A model generated the notes under the pieces. That model was not told where the DNA came from. It did no database searches and saw only the letters and a list, made by a program, of their open reading frames with translations. A DNA stretch of 64,000 nt from Paramacrobiotus metropolitanus (lineage: Eukaryota > Tardigrada > Eutardigrada > Parachela > Macrobiotidae). The translations under genes were made by a program, and so were the position numbers. Below, one piece after another: positions 12,011-24,367 of this stretch. Each line of letters opens with the position of its first letter. The first letter of the stretch is position 1. The stretch lies in the NCBI RefSeq assembly GCF_019649055.1, contig NW_026570376.1:1-64000 (forward strand), written 5' to 3'.

Positions 12011-13386
12011 ATGGCATTAGTAACCATGGATGACTCAACGGTCCGAAATGTGCAAAAGCCGCTGGATTTTATCCGTTCTCGCTCGTGTGGTGATATTTCC
12101 ACGTTTGATCCAGCCTTTGATGATGTGATGAGAAGAGCTCTTGAGAAACATTCATATGCCAAGCGTTTCAAGCCTCTAATCCGAGCTGGCACTGCTTTCT
12201 TTTGCTCGGAACCTGCTACTATGTACAGCCCTTGCCGTCCAAATTATGCGAGCTCTGTCTGACAACGAAGACGAAAACCACGAATGGGAACACCGAAAAA
12301 GGTAGGGCTTTCAGGTTTTAAAGATTATCTCCAAAATATTATGCTTACTGTGCATTTGTACTGTGCGTTTACATACCTATTGGCTATTTGATTACAAATA
12401 TTTGTTTATGCAAATATTTGTTTCGCATGTAAATTTTAGCAATAGCTGACAGGAACAATACTTGCATACGCGGAGACTTGTATCTGTAATACAGTTTGTT
12501 ATGTTTCCTAGAGTAAAGCTGTGTGCAGTGCTCTGTACATGTAACTTGTAATTATCACTAATCAGACTACTGCAGCCGTTGCTTGAGTACTACTACCGAT
12601 TAAGGAGATAAAACTTCTTAGAGAAAGTTCTCTAACCATAATCTTGATCGAAAGGCCTCAAACCTCTTGAACTATTTTGCCTAGTGAAACGATGACTCCA
12701 TAATTATAAGACTACCCTTTTTTTAGGGAGCCCGACGACCTTCATTACTCCTGATGCTCCTTCTTATCACTCAAGTAGCAGGTTTGACACACTCTCTGCT
12801 CGATTTATCCATGGCTGTATTGCTGTGGTACCGTGTGCGCCAGATGCGCGGACAGTGGTTCTTGTCGGCCGTGAATCCCTGGGAGAACACACAGATTTCC
12901 GTTGGCTGCTATGAAACTGACCAACTGAAAGTGCGTCTCGATGTATATTTCCTGTCTACCATACTGGCCACGGCCTACATGGTGATGGCAATGGCGATCG
13001 TCCAGTTCTATTACCCGGGATTTTTGCTCGCTCTCTGGCGACATTTTGTCAACGCACTGTGGCATGATTATACCGTAGATACGGCGGGATGTGACTTGTT
13101 GCTGGCTACCCTCCCCTGCATCGGTTTAGCACTGCTCGGGTTGGATACCGCGTGGCAGTGTCGGCAAGCGATTCTGCCATTTCGACAGCTGTTCTGGGCC
13201 GAGGTGCAGAACGTCAGCGGCTTTGATATGTCAAGCATTGTAGGCCGGTTACATTGGATTTCTTATGCACTTTCGCATCGGCTCTGCTATGTATTGGTGG
13301 ACCTTGTCGATTGGTCGGTCCTTTGGGTGGGGTATGTGGTCCTGGTTCTGCTGCGTCGGAAAGAAGTCTTCTGTGTTAACGACTAA
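12011..13386 (+). pseudogene. Unit 5: exon 1 broken, exon 2 intact
   Basis: Exon 1 starts MALVTMDDSTVRN at 12011 with RSRSCGDISTFDPAFDD. It loses two bases at the LIRQLA position (about 12182) and one more near the donor (A-run, exon end about 12301). Exon 2 runs from 12727 (after TTTTTTTAG) to the TAA at 13386 without a break: RQMRGQWFLSA, YYPGFLLALW, TVDTAG, LLLATLPCIGLALLGL and the type II tail DWSVLWVGYVVLVLL then RRKEVFCVND. An intact long exon beside a broken short one suggests recent loss or an assembly error in exon 1. Confidence 0.75.
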
Positions 13387-15160
13387 AGCCAATAAAGTAC
13401 AGACGCTCAGACGTCCGTCCCGGTGTGTAGGATTCCAGTTCACCGATCCGACAGTTCACGAGACGCGAATTTAGCATGTTCATCTTTTCCTGATTAATCA
13501 ATCGTTAGCTGATTTTCTGGTTAAAATAGTTCTTTGTTAATGCATTCACAATCTTATTCTACCAAAGCTTACGTCTGATATTCAAGCGTTTTATGACAAA
13601 ATCCTGTACGGTGTGCACGCCCGATAATCTCTAGAGTATGGCCTATACGGATAGTCGGATACCAAACCACAAGCAGCATGCAGTTTTATCGCTGTTTAAA
13701 TACTGCAGCGACGACACTGGTTGGTTTGCGTAATCTGCGCTGCTCTCTTTTTGCGTCCTTCTGGAAAATGGCTTCGGTACTGGTGCTTCGGTCTTTTTAA
13801 ATCAAAATGCATGTGACTCTGTTTCCTGACATGGTCAATTACAATTGCGCTAGCAGGACAACAATTGAATTTTATTTTGATCAGTTTACTTCTCTTCACC
13901 GAATTACTTCTGGATTATACTAAAACACGTTATGGTGATCATGGGTTGAAATTGTTTGAAGTTGTGAAAACTTCACACAATTTCGGTCCACGTATGCTTC
14001 TTCGGCAGCCGTGTTGACAACCGCGTAAGCTGTCGCAGTGTAGAAGTACTAGTAACACCTTGTATCTCGGCACGTGACATTTTGATTTAGCAGTTTTGGC
14101 CCAGCAAGCCGAAATGGATTTCGTGCTGGCCACTGTACAGTGTGATAACAATAACATTAATATTTAGAGGGTACCACTTACGGCGAACTACTTGCACTCA
14201 TTACAATGGCACGTACTTTAATTGTACAGATAGGTGTGCCACAGGAATCCAAGATATTCTCCTCATGCATAGCAACCAGCCATGTCTCTGTGGCTCTATA
14301 GAGAAACTGCCGGGCACTACTACCATTAAACGGGGAAAATCTTAAGAGAAATCTTCGATACCGGAAACAGGATAAACTTGAGAAGTAAAGCGTTTCACGA
14401 CGACGAGTTTTTCGTTCCTCCCTTGTGCTGGTTTTATAAGCCGATCTACTTGAGGACCTCTGTAAAACAATGCTCTGGGGGCCAAAAAGCTGTTGCACGG
14501 CGTAAATGAATAGTTCACGCAGTTGATTTTATATTATTAAAGTAGTCCACAAGACTTACGTCGGAGGTGTTCCTAATATAGGTAACACATTTTATATGCG
14601 AACTTTGTATAGTACGCTTGTGGTACACAGTGGATCACTTGGTGGGCCATGTTGTCATACGAGTCACCGGTGAGTGCTCTGCGCATTTCGATTAACGGCA
14701 AAAATTCCAAAGCCGGAAGACGTGACCTTGAAAAAAGCTACCAAAGTACGCCTGCATGAAGCACATATTGTTACAAAATTATACCCAAGAGCGCCCAAAT
14801 TTAGTCAACCGTGTTTAATCGGAACTCTTTTAAATAAAGCAAGACATCTAGAATTTTCATAGATTTTAGTTTTGGAAAAGAAAGTTTTTACACGAAGAAT
14901 CATGCAGAAGAAAAATAGCTCTCAAAATCGGAAACAATTCATTATGTATTCTGACGGTCAATAAGCGAGCATACGTCATAGTGAGATATGTATGCACTGT
15001 TTTAAGTATCTGCTAAGAAATGGGACCCGCTCCGTTGGCGTTATCGATTTGCCGCAGGCAAGTGTTGCAGCAACTCGTGTTGCATCGTCTTCTTAGCATT
15101 TTAGTGCTTATTTGTTGCTCGGTTGTCATGAAATTTGTTCGTAATCCCAGTAGTTCAGAA
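13387..15160. other. Intergenic, no gene recognised
   Basis: It starts with the type II 3' flank motif. A short stretch at 14725-14760 (ttgaaaaaagctaccaaagtac) recurs at 40945, and 14505-14580 resembles 2845-2960. The ORFs here show no family resemblance. The last 150 bases are the shared promoter-proximal block of the array; the frame in front of the ATG happens to be open and hydrophobic (LLSILVLICCSVVMKFV). Confidence 0.4.
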
Positions 15161-16675
15161 ATGCCTGTAGCGTTAGTAACCAAGGATGACTCCGCGGTCC
15201 AAAATGTACCATACGCATTGCATTTTAACCGCTCTCGCTCGTGTGGTGATTGTTCGACGTTTGATCCAGCCTTTGACGATGTGATGCGAAGAGCTCTGGA
15301 GAAGAGCTCGTATGCCAAGCGTCTGAATCCCCTTATACGACAGCAGGCGCTGCTGTCTCTTGTCCGCAACTTGGTTTTATTTACAGCTTTTGTTGTTGAA
15401 TATATGCGATTGCCAGCCCGGTCTGTCGGGGAGTTGGAACATGAGGAAGCAGAAGATCAAGAAGAGGAGGTACGCGTTAAGGTTGTACTCGTATTTTTTG
15501 TATGTGAAATAAAAAAGCATACCCTTCGAAGTTTGGTATACAGCGATTTTGTAGCCAAGTGTACTGTACATTTAGATATTTTTAGAAAAAATTTCTTTGC
15601 GTTTATCCTTGTGAATTTGAGGATGAGGAGCCGACAGGGTGACGGTTTGTTTATGCTGATACCATCTTAGGAGTAGAGCCATGTGTCTGTATGGTTGTTT
15701 GCGCTAAGCAGACTGATCGATTGCTTTCCTTACCAAGTAACCTTGAGTACGCAGCCGCATCTCGGCTACCGGCCCGATTTGCTGCTGTTTTTTCTAACTA
15801 TTTGGTTTCATTCGCTACCGATTATAAAGTGTCCATTGCGGGTTGAACGAAGTACGGTTTTTTTCGTAATCGGCTTAGCCGAGAAACGAGCGCGAACCGA
15901 GCGTTAGTGTTCCGTAACGAAATCCTTACTGATCCGCCGTATTGAGCGGTTCATTCCATCCTCAGCGTTAGGAGTGCGCTGACTTAAAAATGATACAACT
16001 ATCGTTTTTTTAGCCAGACGGACGCCCGTTCCTCCTGCAAGCTTTCCCATACCTTTTGGGAGGATGCTGTGCACTTTCCATTGCCGATTTTGTCAACGCC
16101 GTCTTGCTGTGGTGCAGCATGCAAAAATTGCGTGGACATTGGTTCCTGTCGGAAGTGAATGTGTGCCGAAGCAGCCGGCCTCCTGCCGGCTGCTGGGAAA
16201 CCATGCTCATGGAAGCCTGTATGGTGTTGCACTCAACGTTCGCCATACTCGCCACCGGCAGCATGGTGACTGTCGTTGCGATCGTGCAGTTCAATAACCC
16301 TACATTTTCTACAGTCTCTGGTGGCACGTTGCCTATATATTGTGGCATGGTTATTACGTGGACACGACGGGGTACGACTTGGTATTGGTGACTCTTCCGT
16401 TTATCGGTTTAGCTGTGTACGGAGTGATAACTGCCGGAAAGTGTTTCCGCATGGTTCTGGCTTTTCAACAAATTTGCTGGGTCGACGTCGACATTGACTG
16501 TGTTCTAGAAAGCACGATCGGGCCCATCATATATCGGTTACACCGGAATTGTTATGTGCTTTTTTACCGGGTGCACTACGTTTTATGGGACCTTATCGAT
16601 TGGGTGGTATTTTGGATGGATTATGTTGTCTTTGACATTCTGCACCGAAAAGAAGTTTCCTGTGTTAATGATTAA
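15161..16675 (+). pseudogene. Unit 6: intact exon 1, exon 2 with one frame break
   Basis: Exon 1 is 15161-15469 (103 codons): MPVALVTKDDSAVQN, RSRSCGDCSTFDPAFDD, hydrophobic ALLSLVRNLVLFTAFVV, acidic end EAEDQEEE, donor GAG|GTACGC. Exon 2 starts at 16014 after TTTTTTTAG (PDGRPFLLQAFPYLLGG) and has the subfamily trait of C..R.SRPPAGCWE. It loses one T in a T-run near 16310 and continues in another frame from FYSLWWHVAYILW-like sequence to the type II tail VFDILHRKEVSCVND and the TAA at 16675. A single homopolymer indel separates it from an intact gene of about 320 residues, so a sequence error cannot be excluded. Its intron contains the left edge of the 15670 duplication. Confidence 0.75.
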
Positions 16676-17858
16676 GGACGAGCCACGCTCCAACCTCTGT
16701 CCAGAATCCAGATGTCTGAGGATTCCACTGACCGATCCGACCGTTAAAGACCGTTAATTGCAGTACCTACAGTACTGCAATTTTGCAAGTTTATTCCTTT
16801 CATGACTTATCGCTTGATATTTGTCTATTGAAAAAGTTATCTTTTAGCACAATCGCAATCTACAAAAGTGTACGTGTGTTTAAAAGTGTTCTTCTTTTAA
16901 ATACGAGTACAGTACTTACACGCACGGCAATCCCTATAGCCTACAGATACACACGGATACTAAACCACAAGCAGTAGCGTTATCGTTGTCTAAAAATTGC
17001 ATTGTGGACTCTGGCTAGAATAGTTCTTATAAGCTATCCTCATTTTGGACGCACATGGCTTTAAAATTCAGTCATTTTAATTTTAAGTAAAAATACTGGT
17101 ACATGTGACAGTTTATAGATACATACAGTAGGTGAGTGTTATTGCGTTAGCAGCTCTTTATTTTGTTTTGTGGTTTTTTTCTTTCTACAGATCACCGGTT
17201 CCCTACCTATAATATGAATCCTTTTCCTTGATACTTGTACTGTTGGAATCATCTTAAGCTGTATATACTGAAACCAAAAAGGGGCTCGCGTCGCTTGCGT
17301 GGCATTGCATAGATCTTAGGTGTATTACCCGCAGCCGACGCGGGTGCTCGAACTAAAGAAAATTGCGTACACAGTGCCCTGGAATCTACGATATAAAGTG
17401 TTTGAAATCAAAATCGGGTGAAAAACCAAGCCATGCCTTGAACTCGCTTGGGATGGTGCATCCGGTAAATTTTGCCAGCCAGTAGACGTAGTACAGAAAA
17501 ATGTGTCATCCGACAATTTCATTCGGGCAACTGCATAGAGAAGTTTGAAAACATATGAAGGACCGTATTTGTACCGGTACTTATTAAATAGAGGGCTGTA
17601 AATAAGGTCTGTAGTCTAGATCTGACGTATGTTTGCCGCCTGCTGTAATCGCCCCATGCAGTTTAGCACGGAGCACTTCCAAAGAAAACACAGTATTATG
17701 CGGTATTCGCTCCAGCAGTTTTATTGATTTTCTGTTGCCTGTTGGCTGTTGACTTGTTGCAAGAAACCGTGTTGGCACAGTATTGCATTTGTTTTCATAA
17801 ATTGATCGTTGTTTCGGCTTTTACACAATTTGTTCGAAATTCGAGTAGTTTTTCAGCC
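16676..17858. other. Intergenic DNA within duplication A
   Basis: Matches 31159-32438 in order. It ends with the shared promoter-proximal block (ttattgattttctgttgcctgttggctgttgac...ttggcacagtattgc). No separate gene is seen. Confidence 0.45.
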
Positions 17859-19401
17859 ATGCCTGTAGCGTTATTAACCATGGATGACTCAACGATCGGA
17901 AATGTGCCGAAGCTGTTGCCTTTTATCCGCTCACGCTCGTGTGGGAATTTGCCAACGTTGGATCTTTCCTTTGACGATGTGATGAGAAGAGCTCTGGATA
18001 AGAACTCGTATGCCAAGCGTTTCAGGCCCCTTTTTCGACAACTGGCACTGCTATCTTTTGCCCGCAACCTGATGTTCTTTACCGCTGTTGCCATCGGTGT
18101 TGTGCGAGCCCTGTCTGAGGAACAGCGTGAAAGCCAGGAGCCAGAAAACCAGGAAAAGGTACGTTTTCAACCTTCAAAGGTTATCTCCCAAAAAACGTTA
18201 TGGACCCTTTATGCTTACTATGCATCTGCATATTTATTTGAAAACTATTTTGTTTATACAGGTAAATTTTTAGCCATAGCCACGAAACTAAAATTATTTT
18301 CTATTTTGCAAGCATAATGAGTACATATGCATGCGCAGCTGTATAATCACCGCGCAGTTCTCGAGTAGAGACATGTACAGCCGTACAGGTAACATGTAAA
18401 TTAACCACTCTACGCTGACGACCCGTTTCTTTACCGAGAGTAAGGAGCGGAAATCACAGGCATATTATCTTTATCAGCTGCTTATCGATTTTAAGCTACC
18501 CTTTAGAAACTTAATTTTAATCACTACAGTACATTTACAATTAAATAATAGAAATGAGTTTGTTAAAACATGGTTTTAATCATAATCTTACGGATTAAAA
18601 ACCTACGGAGCCGAGCAACTATCAATTTCTTGAAAAAAGGCCTTAAATTGAAATTGTAATGGCTTCAATAAACCCCACAGAGTAACACTTCCTAATCAGG
18701 TTTTTTTTGCCGATGCGCTGATTTATAATACGACAATTTGGTTTTCAGCCAGTCAGACGTCGTTGGCTCCTGGAGCTTCTTCCCGTTTTCCAAGGATTAG
18801 GCTTCGCCTTCTCCCTGGGCGATTTAATCATGGCTCTGAAGCTGTGGTACAGTGTGCGGAAGATGCGCGGAAAGTGGTTCCTGTCGGCCGTGAATCTCTG
18901 GGAGAATACACAGATATCTCTGGGCTGCTTTGAGAGTGACGATCTGAAGGTGAATCTGGATCTCTATTTCCTGTTTGCCGTACCGGCGACATGCTACATG
19001 GTGACGGTAGTGGGATTGTCCAGTTTTATTTTCCGGCACTTTTCTTAGCGCTCTGGCGGCATGTTCTCTATGTACTGTGGCATTATTACACCGTTGACGC
19101 GGCGGGATGCGGCTCACTCCTGGCGACTCTCCCGTGTGCCGGTTTAGCCCTGCTCGGCTTGATTATCGCTTGGCAGTGCCGGCGAATGATCCTGCCGTTC
19201 CGACAGTTGTTCTGGGCCGAGGTGCACGACGACGGTATTGATCTGTCGAGCATTTCAGGCCGGTTATACTGGGTATCCTTTCTGATATCTGCTCGAATCT
19301 GCGACGTTATGGTGGACCTTATCGATTGGTCGGACCTTTGGGTGAAATATGTTGTCTTTGTTCTTCTGCGCCGGAAAGAAGTCTTCTGTATCAATGACTA
19401 A
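17859..19401 (+). pseudogene. Unit 7: intact exon 1, exon 2 with one G-run break
   Basis: Exon 1 is 17859-18158 (100 codons): MPVALLTMDDSTIGN, RSRSCGNLPTLDLSFDD, hydrophobic LALLSFARNLMFFTAVAI, end QRESQEPENQEK, donor AAG|GTACGT. Exon 2 starts at 18749 after GTTTTCAG (RRRWLLELLPVFQGLGF) and runs through RKMRGKWFLSAVNLWENTQI to VTVVG. There GGG stands where the sister unit 12 has GGGG (about 19015), which shifts the frame. The remainder, ALFLALWRHVLYVLWHYYTV to RRKEVFCIND, is open to the TAA at 19401. One homopolymer base is the only visible defect. Confidence 0.75.
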
Positions 19402-20360
19402 AGAGTAAAGACTAGCCTGCTCGAACGCCGCGATGCGCAAGTTGCAACAATCACTTTCACCGCACTGACCGTCGGCCCTTTACTACCGATCTGCAAGCGC
19501 ATTTCTTTAAATTCCTGTCTGATAGTTTCATGCTTTTCTGCTCTAACAATAACTTGTTAGCACACACATACTCGTAAATCGCTAATCTGCAAAAGTTTAC
19601 TTCTGATGTTCAAGTTTGTTCAAAATACATTAGCGCCAATCCCTGTCCCAGACCCCATGCAGTATGGCGTTACTGCTAGTAAAAATTACGCTGTGGACGC
19701 TGTTTTGCTTGTGTAGTCTGGTCGCATTTCGAGTGCATCTGCGAATGACTGCACAATTCAGCCTTTTCCAATCAAAATCCAAGTTTATAGGTAGTCATGT
19801 TATATGATATTACGTTAGCGGTTTTTATTATACTGGTTTTTGGGTTGTTTCTATCCAAAGGTCATGGGTTCCTTACATGCAATGAATATAATAATAATCA
19901 CCTTCCTTGACTGTTCCTTGAGCGTTGCACTCATACGGTTATTACACACTGTTTTAGTCTCTAAATTCGGATGTTTGTCATTCTTTGGCGACAGTCTGCA
20001 TTTTACAAACTCAAACTACACGAACGTACAGCCAGTTTTAAGTAGCAACTACCACAAAATTTCACATAGGTACTTGTAAATTCAAGAATAGCCACCTCAT
20101 GGTCCAAAACCGTTCGACACAACACCATCACTGCATGACCTTTATTCTGGCATCCTGCGGTTTCCGACTTATGTCCAACCGTTTCAAAACAGAATCTTTT
20201 GCGTACTCATCTCGACGGTCCGTACACATACTGCTCCACGTAGTACGTAGATTTTCAGGGATTTGGGAATGCTGCTCGAAGGCAGCATACTGTAATTATC
20301 ACTTTGCTGCCGGCAACGTATAAAATTGTAAAAAGAAAGTGATATGTTTGCTTTCTATCG
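19402..20360. other. Intergenic DNA within duplication A
   Basis: Collinear with 33982-34930. No gene seen; the ORF at 19840-20079 lacks support from its duplicate, which does not keep the frame. Confidence 0.4.
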
Positions 20361-21600
20361 TTTCTGTTCGCAACCTTCTACTTGTACAGCCTTTGCTGTC
20401 GAATGTATGCGGTAGCCGACGATGGGTGGGAAAACGAAAACAAGTTGGAATATGACGACATGTGGAAAGCCAGGAACGATCAACCAACTGTATCCATGTA
20501 ATACAGTTTCGAAATAAAACGGCAACGGCCAGGAACGTGAAATCCAGAGAAGGTGCGCAGTGCGCTTTAAAGTGATAAAATTAACACACCTCCGCCGAAG
20601 GATAGTACGTACTGTATGAACAGTGAGATTTTCTTATAAAGTGCACTGTGCATTTAAATAGTTCTTTTAAAAAAATATAGTATTGTAATATCTTCTTTGT
20701 GACTTACCAAAATTTGAGCCGGGACAGCCGCCAGGGTGATAGTATGCACTGTGTACTTCGGTAATCAGTGCATTGGTGGGACGCTCTTGCTGTACGAGAC
20801 AATATTAGAAACAATACTGTCTGTCCAGAAAGAAGTGATTTGCTAAGCGTTACGTTCTTCATAATTAGACCGAATAACAAACCGATTGCAAGCTTTTTTA
20901 GTGAAGTCCTAAATGAACCGCAACGGTTCGACAATCCATCAGCGCATAAGAATTATGTGCCCATTGGTTTCTAGTCAGGCGGAACTCCCGTTCCTCTAGC
21001 AACTTTTTCCTTTCCTTTTGGGGAGTAGGTCACCTATTTTCCCTTGCTGATTTACTCAGTGCCTTGTTGCTGTGGTGCACCGTGCGAAAGATCCTTGGAC
21101 ACTGACAGTGGTCCCTGCCGGCCTGTGTGTGGCACGGTACACGGAACTATGCCGGTTGCTAGGAAAACGCTCTCATCGTAGGATGCTGGGCACTTACTAA
21201 TTGCTCGCTCGCCATAGCCTGCATGGTAAATTACAGTGGGGATCATCCAGTCTATTATCCTGAGTTTTTCTGTTCTCGCTGGTGTCATGTGGTGTTTGTA
21301 TTGTGGCATGAAGCCGCATGATTATTACGGGGACACGGTGGGGTATTATTATGTTGCTGGCTACTCTCCCGTCTGTCGGTTTAGCGATGTGCGGCTTCAT
21401 AACCGCCCTGCGCGCTTTTGCCGCTCCAGCAAATGCGCTGGGACGACGTCGGTATCGCGGACTTTTTGGGCAACATCGGGCGGGTATACTGGAGTTCTTA
21501 TGGGTATTTCTACCGGGTGTACTATGTTTAGTGGACCTTGTCTATGGGTGGGTCATTTGAGTGGACTATTTTGTCTTGGACTTTTGGTAGGTTTCACGTA
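20361..21600 (+). pseudogene. Unit 8: heavily eroded copy
   Basis: The end of exon 1 is recognisable at 20361-20552 (GTTCGCAACCTTCTACTTGT..., donor AAG|GTGCGC), but its head is gone. Exon 2 begins at 20975 after GGTTTCTAG (tcaggcggaactcccgttcct) and decays through several stops. Fragments of the family survive: cttgctgatttactcagtgccttgttgctgtgg and the 21240-21330 stretch equivalent to YPEFFYSLW. The tail is degenerate near 21500-21600. Old pseudogene. Confidence 0.75.
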
Positions 21601-22638
21601 AGTTGCACGGTGCACGTCCGATATACCTGTATACGAAGGGCAATACAGTAACCGGTGTCCTTGTGGTGACCGTATAGCTAAGTGCGCGCAATTTTCCGCG
21701 AAATAAATAAGAGTTAGGTCCAGCATTTTTCACGAGCGGAAATGTCAGCTTATTAATAAATCCTATGTCTTGAATACATTAACCCATGCTGGGTATGTAG
21801 TGTTCAGAGTAGATAAAGAACTAGAGTACTATAAAGTATATGTAAATATTTAGAGTACTATAAAGAATCAGAATAACCTGTTTAATTGCGACGTGTTAAA
21901 TTACGGAAATCTGTGATGAAACTGTAATCTGAAATCGATAAGTATCGGTACCAGGAGATTCATTCGTACGATATCTGTTAGTGGTGGCATGTCGCAGCTT
22001 TGCATAAAACTGTTCGTACGAGTACTATAAAGTACAAGCAGCCGTTGTGCCGCGATCCAATCGGCACTGTCTATCGAGCGGGATAACCTTTCCCGGAAGC
22101 GAGCTGTTCCACCACTATACCGTCATCGGCGCATCAAAATAAGCAGGTGACTTGCTAACGCAATAAGAAATTCTTGAATTGCGCCATGGACCATGGAGCG
22201 CGATAACCACTTAAAGCCGTGGACATTGTGACGCAAACCGCTCATATTAATGCAGCCGGCATACCAGCTACAGGCTTGCGCGCCCGGTGAGCCCAGATAC
22301 AAAGGCGCCGCAGTGCCGTCATGGGCGCATCTGGAGTAATACGCAACCTGGAGTAAACTGCACTGTATGCAACATTGTAACATAGATGTATAAACCACAT
22401 TCGACAGACTCTAATTTAAAAATTAAACAGGTTTCATGATACATATAATAATATGTAAGCTGTCGAGAAAGGTCGCCACCTGGTTGTAGTGCTGGAAGGC
22501 TGACGATATAAACCGATTCAAACAGTCAATGTTTGCTAATTTTGCATCAGTAAACCCAGGGCAACGCCGTCGGCAGCTTTGCGCCTCTGAATCTGTCGGA
22601 ATGATCCATCTGTCGAAATGGACAGGATAAACCCTGCC
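21601..22638. other. Intergenic
   Basis: The motif GAGTACTATAAAG recurs at 21823, 21852 and about 22020. The segment 22030-22420 is more GC-rich and has a minus-strand ORF (22123-22398) that I do not recognise and do not call as a gene. Confidence 0.35.
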
Positions 22639-22767
22639 GATGTTTTTCCATGCCTATCAGTGGCGGTTGGCGTAGCTGCTGGTGCTACTCATAGGTATGT
22701 AGTAAGAATTCATTTGCAAGGACATGGTAAAGAACGAGCAGGTACTTCTGAAGTTCTTAGGACGAGG

Positions 22768-22863
22768 TGGTCGTGGACGACTGTTCACCACCACCGTGGA
22801 AAAATGCCTTATATGACTTTTTTATAAATGTTTGATTCGCGCAGACCTAAACGGCGATAAGTA
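22768..22863 (+). promoter_or_regulatory. Conserved upstream block of unit 9
   Basis: CGTGGACGACTGTTCACCAC, then TTTTTTATAAATG (TATA-like) and TTCGCGCAGACCTAAACGG, about 360 bases before the ATG. It is the best-preserved of four such blocks. Promoter role inferred. Confidence 0.55.
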
Positions 22864-23125
22864 TGTGTACAATAAATTACATTCTGTACTTGCAACTGGC
22901 GCTGGTGATAAAGATATCGTATAGGGCGATTCGTCCACGCCACCGCCCGTTTCGACAGTTACGAGTCAAGTTTCCAGTTTCCAACTTTCAGTTTCCACTT
23001 TTCGAATTTCACGCACGTTCTCGATTTCACATAAAAAGTATACCGTGTTCACTTGTTGCAGTTATATTACTGCACTTCTTGAACTTTATTCTTTCAAAAA
23101 TCAAAATCCAAATAGTTCTTCAGCT

Positions 23126-24367
23126 ATGCCGGCGGTAGCGAAAGTGACCCAGGATGATTCCGCGATCCGAAATGTGTCGAATCCGTTGCGTTTTATCCGC
23201 TCTCGCTCGTGTGGCGATTTGTCGACGTTTGATCCAGCCTTTGACGATGTGGTGGGAAGAGCTGTGGAGAAGAACTCGTATGCCAAGCGTCTCAAGCCCC
23301 TTGTTCGACAGCTGGCATTGCTGTCTCTTGCCCGCAACCTGCTCTTCTGTGCAGCCCTTGCCGTCAGGTGTATGGGACTAATAATTGCAGTGCGAACTGG
23401 CGGCGAGCTTGAAAATCAGGAACGTGACAACCAGGACGAGGTAATCTTTGTAGTTTCAGAAGTAAAGGATATTCATTATTCTGTGAGGCATAGTGCGGCT
23501 TTCTGTACTGTTGATTTCACTATTTTAAAAAATATTATTCCGTTCAAATTGGGTCATTAGCCGTCTGGACATCAGTAGGCGGTGCACTGCTGTAATTGCG
23601 CATCCGTACTAGAGTACACTGCATTGTTTAGAGCCGAAACGGCGCTGATTTGGTCATAGAACTTTGATCTGCTTTTAGTCATACATTCCCCGTCCATTCC
23701 CTTGGAGTATGTGCCTGCTCTTCAGGGAGTAATTCTTGCCTGCTCCCTTATCGATTTATTCTTCGCATTCTTGCTGTGGAACGGTGTGCGGAAGATGCAC
23801 GGATCATGGTTCCTGTCGGCAGCGAATCTTCGGGACGGCACGCGGATTTCCATCGGCTGCTATGAAAGTAATTTTCTGAAAGAACACCTAGAGGAGCATT
23901 TCACCTACACCGTACTAGGCACAGCCTTAATGCTGCTCGTCGTGGGGCTTATCGAGTTCTTCTATCCGCGATTATTCTTGGGTCTCTGGCTTTTCGTTCT
24001 CGAAACCTTCTGGTATTATTCTACCGTGGATGCGGCGGGATACGCAGTGTTACGCGCATGCGCATTGTTATTGGCTACACTCCCGTGTATCGGCTTAGCG
24101 GTGGCCGGCTTGAATATCGCTCGCAAATCCCGTCCTATAATTCTGCAGTTTCGCCAAATCTTCTATCACGAGATGCACCTTGATATTGCCTTTGATCAGT
24201 GGGACGACTCGAACTTGATTGGGTGGTTCTGCAAGAATTGGCCTGTGTTTCGTTACCGAGTGCGCCACATTGTGCGTGACCGTCGTTCATTTTGGTCGGT
24301 CATTTGGATGTTGTCTTTGATCTTCTGCGGCGACAAGACATCGTCGGTATTAGTGACAAAACACTAG
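23126..24367 (+). CDS. Unit 9: nearly whole membrane protein gene, junction frame uncertain
   Basis: Exon 1 is 23126-23440 (105 codons): MPAVAKVTQDDSAIRN, RSRSCGDLSTFDPAFDD, hydrophobic LALLSLARNLLFCAALAV, end ENQERDNQDE, donor GAG|GTAATC. The exon 2 acceptor is TTTTAG at 23678. The frame that carries the family sequence (EYVPALQG, RKMHGSWFLSA, FYPRLFLGLW, LLLATLPCIGLA, tail FWSVIWMLSLIFCGD) is open to the TAG at 24367. It sits 2 nt out of register with a phase-0 join, because the TTCCCCGTCC segment is longer than in sister copies. Either a small indel inactivated it or another splice choice is used. Type I tail. Confidence 0.7.

Larger units (their letters stand above)
15670..21310. repeat. 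Segmental duplication, copy A (partner 30110-36005)
   Basis: From GAGTAGAGCCATGTGTCTGT to the exon 2 relic near 21310 (gtgtttgtattgtggcatgaag), the block is collinear with 30110-36005. It contains unit 6 exon 2, unit 7 and unit 8. The left edge lies in the intron of unit 6, so copy B starts without that exon 1. The copies differ by many substitutions and small indels, and by an inversion in copy B. Confidence 0.8.

Noticed and set aside
13265-13474. Overlapping ORF at the end of unit 5 exon 2 (and equivalents in units 4, 6, 11, 12, 15)
   Set aside because: Not a separate gene; it is the type I tail frame surviving out of frame in type II units, reported as a finding instead.
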